A DNA stretch of 64,000 nucleotides, from NCBI GenBank assembly GCA_026873275.1, contig JANTUC010000005.1:2666001-2730000 (forward strand). Reading direction: 5' to 3'. Source of the stretch: Pseudopithomyces maydicus. Its lineage: Eukaryota > Ascomycota > Dothideomycetes > Pleosporales > Didymosphaeriaceae. The translations under genes and the position numbers were made by a program. Positions within the stretch are counted from its first letter, which is position 1, and each line of letters starts with the position of its first letter. The notes beneath the pieces were generated by a model. The model was not told the origin of the DNA and ran no database searches. It saw nothing but the letters and a program-made list of their open reading frames with translations. Shown piece after piece: positions 56,426 through 64,000 of the stretch.

Positions 56426-58741
56426 TCAATCCCTCCCTATCTTGACAAACCTTTTACCGGTAATCAATGTGCTGGATAAACTAGCCTTAACTGTAAACGT
56501 TTCGTATGAAACTCCAGTAAACATAAATTGAAACTCGATATCTTCTTTCCCTTCGCCCCCCTGCTGTTCCTTATCCATAACTTCAACTCTAGTACCTGAA
56601 GCAACCGCTATGTCTTTTCCATGCTTCTCCATTCTGCTAAAATCCAACGAGTACAGTTTCCGCTTAGCACTTAACTTATTCCTTGCATCGATGGACCAAA
56701 TTGAGATTTCATCCAGTGTTTCGTCGTATCGATACACCAACCTCCGTGCATCTTCATCTCGGCATTCGCCTCCACTTTCTACGGCCAGATACTCCCAGCC
56801 AAACTTCGGGTCTGTAGGAATTCGTGCGTGAAATGACCATTGTAGAGTCCGAATCTGACCCGCAGCGTCCCGGTTCGCACTAATCCATTCCCCCATTAGC
56901 CCATGAAACGCAGCGCGCGCAATAAACAGCCCTTCTTCCTTTCCCCGGTTCTTCACATTCTCTAGATTTGACATACTCTGGAATGCTTCCCGTTTGGCGA
57001 CCGCAGATCCTTGATCGACGAAACGCGCCGCACAAACAAAACCCGATGTCTTTGTACATCCTAAATCTAACCTCTGCAGCCCTAATTCCCTCCCTGTTTG
57101 CTCCAAAAGCCCCAAATGATCACCGAAGGGATTTCGAGGCACTTGCCACCTCCGCTTCTCACGCACCGCGTCTCTCAACTCATCGATGTAATTTCCTATC
57201 TTTTCCGCCTCTCCTTGCTCCTCCTCAGACAGAGAAGGGATCGGGGAACGAAGCCAGCGGCGCGCGAGAGCACGTGCTTGCATCTCGAAGACACCCCAGT
57301 GTGCGCCATGGTAGCCCATGATTCCAAGACTGGGCATCGATGGGTGCTGTGTTAGACAGGTGGTTGTTATATGCAAAGGTGCATGGGAACAGTTGGAGAA
57401 ATTCATGGACTCTTTGATGGTGGAAGAGAGGATGGAGAGAGGTGCTGTAGAGGAGAAACCGGTGGCGTTTATTACGGCGATTACGTTCTCGATGCGACGC
57501 TCGCCTTGTTTGTCATCTACTCGAACGGTGCAAGTCACTGTGCTTTCTCCATTTATATCGTCTTTCTTAACAGTAGCCAAGTCCCCCAGAACTGGTATAA
57601 TAGCCCCAGAGGCTACAAATTGCGGATACAAATCCCCCATTACACCTATTGGCGGCGCCTCTTTCCAATCCCCTTTCCCGCTCCCATACTCTTCCACCCT
57701 ATTTCCACCATTCATAATCGAATTCCCCATCTTTCTCGTCGCCTCACTCTTCTCCTCATTCCACAGCCCATACGTAAACGACGGCGGTGGGTAAGCGGGC
57801 CGATTGGACCGATTGAAGACTAGAAAATCGACGGGCTGAAAGGTAACATGCTCGGAGGTGGAGTCGCGCACGATGCCTGGGAGGGCGAAGAGCGGGTGGG
57901 ATATTATGTGTGTTATTCGAATGCGTTCAGGAATCTGCAGGGGCTGAGAAGGTGCGGATGAAGATGAGGTTGAGTACGAAGGAGACCATTTTGCGGAGGA
58001 TAAATGCAGGGCGATGAGGGAGGCAACGTCGACACCAGAATGAGAGCCGCCTACTACGACTATGTTTTTGAGGGGCGATGGGGATTTTCCAGTACTATAG
58101 CTGGAAAAGATATCTGCGAGAGACCGGTAGGATGTGCTGTGTAATATAGGAAATTTCGAGTTGTGATTCTGGGTGAGGTCCTCGCTGATGTCAAATGGAG
58201 GTTTACCTGGTGAACTAAATGCTCCCGGCGCGATAATTGCGAAATCGAAAATTCGGTCTATTTCTTGCTGATCCTGGTCCTGGCTTTCTGCATTGGAGGT
58301 GCGTTTTGTAGTAATTTTCCATCTCGCTTGCTCTGGGTTCGATACTAGTCCCGGGCTCGATATCTTCTCCGTCTTAACCACCGTAGTGTTAAATTGGAAA
58401 ACCGAACTCGGTATATACCTTTTGACATATTCCTCCAAATATCTATATACCTGCCACGCTTTTGGGTAGAGAGGAATTTCTCTCTCCAGCTTCCCATCCG
58501 CACCGTCATTCCCATCTCCGTCCCCTAAAGCTGTTTCCCAAGCCAGATCCGAAAATGCAACCGAGAACTTCGTCTAGTTCGTCCGCATCTCGGGGTTGAT
58601 AAGTCCCTCAGGTCGCCATAAACCACCGATGCCCGCATTTCTCTCGAAAATGGTAACAGAGTAGTGGTGAGGGAATTGTAGGAGTTTGCGGGCCGCAATG
58701 ATACCGCAGGGACCGCTACCGATAATTGCTACAGTTTTCAT
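56426..58741 (-). pseudogene. Flavin-containing monooxygenase with C-terminal extension; in-frame stop
   Basis: One continuous minus frame from the ATG at 58741 to 56426 would encode 771 residues but has a TAG at 58574-58576 (codon 56). The FAD motif is VAIIGSGPCG at the N-terminus; FMO landmarks follow: GGLWRPEGLINPEM, VAFSDLAWE after the stop, PKAWQVYRYLEEYVKRYIP, the NADPH-type loop VVVGGSHSGVD, and NATGFSS. Both sides of the stop belong to one protein and no intron can remove it. The last 190 residues lie beyond the FMO fold (GLFIARAAFHGLMGEWISAN, WSFHARIPTDPKFGWEYLAV, RRLVYRYDETLDEISIWS) and resemble the DUF6314 beta-barrel module. It may be a recent pseudogene, a base-call error, or expressed by readthrough. 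Substrate unknown. Confidence 0.75.
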
Positions 58742-59615
58742 TGTGGTAGTGGGGCGAAGCAAGGAGTTGGGTAGATGGGTATGTCGAACGTACGATCTTC
58801 GAGGCTTAAAATAAGGCTCTCTTTTTCCAGTTCGCCGAAGGGGCATGCGATGGCAACACTCACCAGGGGCCTCTCTACCAAAGAAAAAAAATATGCAGAA
58901 GAACATGCGATAAGAAATTTGAAGATGACGATAAGGATAGTGGCGTGGGTAGGGTGGTGAGGGAGGGGCGTTGGATGCAGGCTGTACTCAGATACACGCT
59001 CGTCACAGCTGCAGATCGAGTTCTCATGTCTTCAACTAACGTTTTGCAGATCGAGTTTAGCACCCGTTGTACGTACCCGCTCGTTTATTGTAAAGCGGTA
59101 TTACGTGCATTGCGAAACTCAGAGGAAGGCTGAAAGGCAACGAGATGCATCTCGAGAACGAATCCTTTGGGCAGCTTCCTTATCGAGATTTCCCCCGAGC
59201 TCGCAATATATTGGATTTTGGTGTCATGTTCCAGGTTGAACACACTGCATATGTAAAAAAGCGCTAACCCCGCTTTGTGTCACCATACCCCTGTCGCTTT
59301 TTCAATTCCAAAACACAAAGAGTAATTTAGCTCCGGACTCCGACTTGCAGAATTCAGACATGTCCAATAAAGACCCCCGCTTGGTTGTCTACAGTAAGAT
59401 ATTTGCTCATCGGCCCAAGTCCACTCTAGTAGAACATCCAACCATAGCCCCCAATACCGATCGAGTGGTTTAGCCCCATCCGCTCCTCGACTAGGATTTG
59501 TTATCAAAGCCACGGTTAGAAATCTGTGACCAGTATACATAGCTCTGGAACTGTGACTCTCAGGATTGATGCTCATAACTTCAAAGAATCAAGACACCAC
59601 AAAGACATCTAAGAC
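58742..59615. other. Intergenic region; divergent promoters
   Basis: No gene supported. It separates the FMO gene start (58741, minus) from the membrane-protein start (59616, plus). Confidence 0.45.
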
Positions 59616-60721
59616 ATGGGTATGATATCGGTAACAAGTATAAACGTACGTCGGACTACCCCAAGCCACAAGCCTGCTAACATATCCGCTAACATTTTTT
59701 CAGGGTACAGCGATCTCGCTCACAGTAATCGCGAGTCTGCTGACTGCTGGTCGTTTTGTCATACACTGGCGTAAAAACCGCAAGCTGCGCTGGGATGATT
59801 GGTTCAATGCTCTCGCGCTCATCTTCCTGATAGTCATGATCGCCATCATTGAGATCTATGTGCCGATCGAGTACAATGCCATTCTATATAGCAAAGGACT
59901 CAGTAGTCAGCCGCCAACAGAGCTGGAAGTCCTTCGCGACATGAAGTTGAATATTGTTACGCTTATTCTGTTCTTCTTCATGCTGTATTCGGTCAAAGCG
60001 AGCTTTTTAGCACTCTACTGGCAAATCTTTGAAGTATCTAGAAGATTTAGGATAGCTTGGTGGGTCCTCACGGGATACATAGGCGTCAGCTTTATTGTGA
60101 CTTTGATCACGGTCTTCACGCGGTGCGGTGCTGCCAAAGATTTCTCCAATATAGGTAAGTCTCGAGGGCTGGGAATGACGGACTCATATTCAACTATAGT
60201 TAATATCACTCAGAGGTATGCAGTACGCGGTCTCGAGCGCTTTTTGTGGGATATCAGTCATTATGGTGCATCTTGAACGTCCTCGGCGACATTCTGCGTA
60301 GGTGTAACCCGCGGTTCTTGCGAGTCTATCACCGTTAACAAGAGAGGTCGCAGTCATGATTTTACCCATCACAATGCTGAAATCTCTCCACATGAGAGTA
60401 ATGCACAAAGTTGGGCTAGCAGTGGTTTTTGCACTCGTACTTGTTATTGTCGTTATGGATATTCTCCGCACCATCTACACCCTCGATATGGATTTAACAG
60501 AAGGTCAGGACGCCAATTTTCTGTGGGGCATTTTAGAGCCGACTATTGCTGTCATTGTCTGTGCGCTTCCGTGCTATCGCGGACTGCTCGGATTCCGCCC
60601 AGACTCATCACAGAACGAGACTTTCTGGTCGTCCGATCGTTCGTCACTGTGGTCTAGATTGTTTAAAAGCTCTTCAACAAGGTTGGGATCAGAGAGAAGC
60701 GATTCTTATGAGAAGGAATAG
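59616..60721 (+). CDS. PTH11-like / fungal rhodopsin-domain integral membrane protein
   Basis: Proposed exons 59616-59645, 59704-60154, 60200-60222, 60258-60297 and 60354-60721 give 303 residues. Membrane helices alternate with the family signature RWDDWFNALAL after helix 1, then a second block LILFFFMLYSVKASFLALYW, and GYIGVSFIVTLITVFTRCG. Exon junctions rebuild SLWCILNVLGDILLMILPIT, as in relatives, followed by KVGLAVVFALVLVIVVMDIL. The tail is Ser-rich and cytoplasmic. The family includes Pth11-type surface sensors, though many members are of unknown role. The third intron would be only 35 bases (60223-60257), which is short for fungi; a one-base frame error is the alternative. The first exon is the least certain part. 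Confidence 0.7.
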
Positions 60722-60990
60722 TTACAGTAAGCACTTGTATGTCTGGAGAGGAACATGAGCATGTCTCGATACGAATAATGATTGCTGGTGGGCCGACCCA
60801 AAATTTGTATTTGTTGGAAGAGCCAGGTATCTTTGCCATCGTTCTCTGGTAATGCTATTTCTAGTATGCCTCGAAATGTCAATGTATGAAGATAATTCCA
60901 AGCATCCATTTCCAGTATTATGGCATATAACCTGATCGCGAGTACAAGTGTGAAGCATATATTAAACATTCCGCCCGCTCCTTCACGACC

Positions 60991-61994
60991 TCAAGAAGCT
61001 GCATCTGGATCAACAGGCATCTCCTCCTCAAACTCGACAACCACCTCCCCTTCCGGCCTCAACAGTGTCCCATTTAACCTTCTCTCTTCAGCAAATTCTA
61101 GAAGCCTACTATAGTCTCGACACTGGTGCTCTACGTTGAAATTTGGATGCGGGTAGTAATGATTCTTGAGCCAGTTATAAGTGATCAATGCCGCATCAGC
61201 ATCACATATTAGCTTCTGGCGCAACATATCAACGCAATGGTCGGTGTGCTCGTGAAATTCTTCTTGGTGCTGTTGATTGTAAGCGTTACGCTCGGAGTAG
61301 TACTCTGGGTAAGTGTTCTGCCATAAGCTCTTCTGTTAGAATTGTCAGCGAACGTAGTTCACCTGGCGATCTGGTATGTCGTACCAGGCAGTGAAGCATG
61401 TGGAAAGACTCGAACATAGCAATGCGACCGCCTTCCGCATCGTTAATCTCTGTACTGTATCTGGAGGCGTTTATACTTCGGAACTCAGATTCTTTGATTC
61501 GTATTAGGTGTTCTTCTAGCTATTTAGTTACCATATCTGGATATTCGGGCGTACGAGAATCACTCACGTGGCATGAGAGCATCCCAGGCTTCATCGACCG
61601 CTTCACTGGGTGGCCCTTTGAAGGTTGATGGTAGTCTAAACGTTCCGTTGAAACGATGTGGGGATATGCGTGTACTCCACTCTTTTCCCAAGATAGAAGC
61701 TATTAGCACTGGTTAGTGAAATTATAACACAAAACTGAAGGTACTAAACTAACTAGAAGCTTTATCACACAGGCGCTGATTGTTACGAGTGCTGAGAACA
61801 AACAATGTCGTCGATATCAGGATTAGGATGGCGTGAGCTATCCATGGTAACGCAGGCCTGAATTTTGCAGTGATACCGTTTTGTTTTATATGTTGAACTG
61901 CGGAAAAGTCCGCTTCTAACGGACCCCGAGAACTGGAATACCCCAAATCAGATGAAGACTTGCGTTCACTAAGTAGCTGGTAAGTTCTCGACAT
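60991..61994 (-). CDS. UstYa-like (DUF3328) protein
   Basis: Minus-strand exons 61994-61754, 61699-61568, 61515-61385 and 61332-60991 give 281 residues. After a Ser-rich cytoplasmic head one membrane helix follows (PWIAHAILILISTTLFVLST), the usual type II layout. The two family motifs HxxHC are both intact: HMLHCL at about 163-168 and HTDHC at about 197-201. Between them is LKSLWQNTYPEYY, and before them PSEAVDEAWDALMP, also typical. UstYa-family proteins act with copper in oxidative cyclisation or halogenation of ribosomal cyclic peptides (ustiloxin, asperipin, phomopsin) and of some other products. The ATG at 61994 gives the usual start; 62057 is a weaker upstream option. The divergent small-peptide gene at 62435 is the obvious partner to test. 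Confidence 0.88.
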
Positions 61995-62434
61995 GGCTAT
62001 GTGGAGTCCAAAGAAAGCGCAACAAAAAATGACTTCTCGTAGCTTCCCACTATGCATAAACCTTTAGCTATGATTCTGTTAGGTGGGCGTTTCTTGTGTC
62101 GGGGAGAGTAGGGGCTGCATGGGTCGGTGCTCCCAGATATTGGCGCAGGTGATAACAAGGGGCCTGGATAAATAGAAGCTCCCTATAGATAAGGAGTTCG
62201 CGGGATCTTCCTATCTACACCTAGTTCCAGTCGCGGGCGTATAACCGGAAACTGTTCATACCTTGTGATGACTAGCGTTTGAAATTACGCCCTACTAGGA
62301 GAGCTTCAAAGAGATGTCATATAAAAAGGTGGGTCGTTCCAGGAAGAAATTCTTATTAGGATCTATCGCTACGTGAAAATCGAAAAACAACGAAGTTTAT
62401 TTCGAGTCCTACATCACCAAACTCCACCTCAGCT
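61995..62434. promoter_or_regulatory. Shared divergent promoter of the UstYa-like and small-peptide genes
   Basis: The 440 bases between the two start codons form one bidirectional control region. TATAAAAA at 62320-62327 faces the small-peptide gene, about 108 bases before its ATG. Head-to-head order suggests joint control; this is inference. Confidence 0.45.
62320..62327 (+). promoter_or_regulatory. TATA box of the small secreted-peptide gene
   Basis: TATAAAAA about 108 bases upstream of the ATG at 62435, the strongest TATA match in the right part of the window. Confidence 0.5.
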
Positions 62435-62642
62435 ATGCAAATCACTCTCTGGATTATGGCTCTTTTGCCATTCGTCGCGGCTTTGCCAATTACAAATCGT
62501 ACGTAAGAGACATAATTGTGAACATGATCACTAATTAGTTTTAGGTGAAGCACCCGATGTACATGATCTTGCTTGCGGAGCCTCACTCTTCTGTGCCTAC
62601 GACGAAGATGTGATTAAGGATGGCACTGGTGATAGCATTTAA
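62435..62642 (+). CDS. 53-residue secreted peptide precursor (candidate RiPP or signalling peptide)
   Basis: Exons 62435-62498 and 62545-62642 with a 46-base intron (GTACGT donor, TAATTAG-rich branch zone, TTTTAG acceptor) give 53 residues. Residues 1-17 are a clear signal peptide (MQITLWIMALLPFVAALP). The mature part has two Cys eight residues apart (ACGASLFCAYDED) and an acidic tail. No Kex2 pair or core repeats are present, unlike the classical dikaritin precursors. Evidence that it is real: TATA box at 62320, good splice signals, a phase-matched junction, and a head-to-head UstYa-like neighbour. It is too short to be found by length-filtered gene callers. It may be a single-core precursor, a small effector or a lineage-specific peptide. 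Confidence 0.55.
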
Positions 62643-63635
62643 TAGGGCGTTGGGTGTACATGATACGCATTGACACTCGAGAATTACTCAATGATGCGAA
62701 CCAAACAGAATACTCGCTGGTGCTTCAAGTAGTTGTCTTAGCTATATGATCGTTCTCAAAGTGTTCTTCACGCGGTGGTGAAACCTAGAAGTCTCTCATA
62801 TCTCAAGGAATCATGAAATAACAAGGCTCATGTGAAGTTCCACCAATTGAATATTACCTTCCAGTATTCTCTGCAGTCGTACTATATATCATGCATGCAT
62901 GTAATGCTTTCGGAGTCCGATGATGAAAATATCTACTTTTGGATTCAACCTTTGAAGGTCCCGATTCTTTCTTTAACCGAGAGCCAGGTAAGCCCCGAAT
63001 TGGTCGATCAAGGTATTTAGGCACAGTTGATTGGTTTCGTCATTTATCGACCCATGCTGAAGCCAAGAGCTGTGCCACAATATCACAGACTTGCATAAAC
63101 TGACAGTTGAGTCCTAAGATCTGCCAAGTTCTGAAAATTCTAACCACGGAAGATACGGACGATTTAATTCGGGGAATCACTCTTTAATGAGGCATGGTAA
63201 AACCTTTTATCGATTGCAATAAGAAAACTCAAGTAGCAGCCTTGGTATCGGTGGGAAAAGAAATCACTGGTCGTTGTAACTATTTGACACATACGTGCAA
63301 GGATTGCACCAAATGTGCCTTGATAACTAAACGTATCCAGAGTTCTTCATAGTTTTCAAGTCACTTGGGCTATACTAAGTACATGGGTAGGTTTTCGGGA
63401 ACTGAGCACTTGATCAGCATGTCTAACCGATATACTCCGATTACAGACTAGCGGCTGCATCTCAGAGATATCGACCCCTCTTTTCTTCCATCTGCAGGAT
63501 ACTTCCCATCTACGGCAATTGTTAGATCTCAAGATATTGAGGTGGCAGAGCAGCACAACGAGTTAACGGTACCTCAACTTCGTCGAAGGGATCATTGCTT
63601 GTATAGAAAGCGCGAAGACGCCTACCTGTATCAGG
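62643..63635. other. Intergenic region
   Basis: No gene supported on either strand; moderately AT-rich. The two minus frames at 63356-63767 overlap the next gene and its promoter and have no protein features. Confidence 0.45.
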
Positions 63636-64000
63636 ATGACATACCGGGTAGAGCTTGTGGAAAATTCCGATTTGGACTACATTGTACCACGGATGTTTGA
63701 TGCCATAGGAAACGATAATGAGTTTATCAACGCTATGTGGCCGGGCCATCATACGCCAGAAGGGCAAGGCAAGATTGTGTCACGATTCCTAGCTGGGAAG
63801 AATGCTGCTCAAAACACAAAGTGGATTAAGGCTGTAGCAGAAGATTCAGGAGAAATTGTGGGGTTTGCGATGTTCACTGTTATCGATCAACAAAAGCCCC
63901 CAGAGGTTGATGTTGATGGGCCTCCCGGCACATGGGCGAACGAAAAAGAGAAAGAATACTGTCAGGCACTGTATAGGTCCCTTCTTGCGCCTAGACGGAA
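63636..64000 (+). CDS. GNAT-family N-acetyltransferase, 5' part only
   Basis: The frame opens at the ATG at 63636 (MTYRVELVENSDLDYIVPRM) and stays open through the window edge, so at least 121 codons are present and the 3' end is missing. The N-terminal strand-helix pair is followed by FDAIGNDNEFINAMWPGHHT and a conserved-looking strand KWIKAVAEDSGEIVGFAMFT, which is the beta2-beta4 meander of fungal GNAT proteins. The acetyl-CoA loop (Q/RxxGxG/A) should lie beyond 64000. Substrate unknown. No intron is apparent in this part. Confidence 0.65.
   Translation, partial: MTYRVELVENSDLDYIVPRMFDAIGNDNEFINAMWPGHHTPEGQGKIVSRFLAGKNAAQNTKWIKAVAEDSGEIVGFAMFTVIDQQKPPEVDVDGPPGTWANEKEKEYCQALYRSLLAPRR

Noticed and set aside
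58320..58350. tRNA B-box-like GGTTCGA
   Set aside because: Lies inside the FMO coding frame and no cloverleaf or A-box partner is present.

Overview
The window reads as nuclear DNA of a filamentous ascomycete (Pezizomycotina; Dothideomycetes is my guess, not proven). Genes are split by many short introns (about 45-75 bases) with GT-AG or a few GC-AG ends. Families include GH72 glucanosyltransferase, LysM protein, killer-toxin-like chitinase, UstYa-like protein, PTH11-like receptor and several MFS carriers. There are no operons, Shine-Dalgarno sites, CRISPR arrays, rRNA genes or recognisable tRNA genes. Most coordinates below come from splicing the genes by hand; exon limits are given in the evidence.

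Layout. 0.5-6.1 kb: a cysteine-repeat secreted protein, a GPI-type GH72 wall enzyme and an F-box protein. 7.6-12.1 kb: a cytochrome P450 and a sulfite-oxidase-fold molybdoenzyme, both with GC-AG introns. 12.9-16.5 kb: a mucin-like single-pass membrane protein and two unrecognised coiled-coil proteins. 17.3-24.1 kb: a secreted alpha/beta hydrolase, a GT32/OCH1-type glycosyltransferase, an unrecognised protein and a monocarboxylate-type MFS carrier. 25.7-32 kb: a small secreted protein, a SIS-domain sugar isomerase and a sugar transporter. 33.6-41.2 kb: an orphan protein, a secreted beta-rich protein and a 1,027-residue ankyrin protein. 42.3-50 kb: a conserved mitochondrial-looking protein, a Dal5-type permease, an acidic orphan protein and a SET-MYND protein. 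50.6-54.9 kb: a divergent LysM gene and the 3' half of a chitinase gene, both dead. 54.9-56.4 kb: AT-rich relic DNA with a hairpin. 56.4-64 kb: a flavin monooxygenase with an internal stop, a PTH11-like membrane protein, a UstYa-like protein divergent from a 53-residue secreted peptide, and the start of a GNAT acetyltransferase.

Three patterns stand out. First, four separate genes (F-box, alpha/beta hydrolase, the 21-22 kb protein and the MFS carrier) each lose frame at a short homopolymer, and each would be repaired by exactly one more base of that run. That points to systematic under-calling in the assembly rather than four dead genes. Second, the LysM/chitinase pair carries stops and Cys losses that all fit C-to-T change at CpA or CpG, as repeat-induced point mutation (RIP) leaves. 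Third, a UstYa-type oxidase-like gene sits head to head with a tiny intron-containing secreted-peptide gene. This is the layout expected of a ribosomally made cyclic-peptide (RiPP) locus and is the best candidate here for something undescribed.

As a whole the window mixes conserved housekeeping genes with host- or environment-facing ones (secreted cysteine proteins, LysM/chitinase, UstYa, P450, FMO, PTH11-like receptor). The accessory content rises towards the right end.
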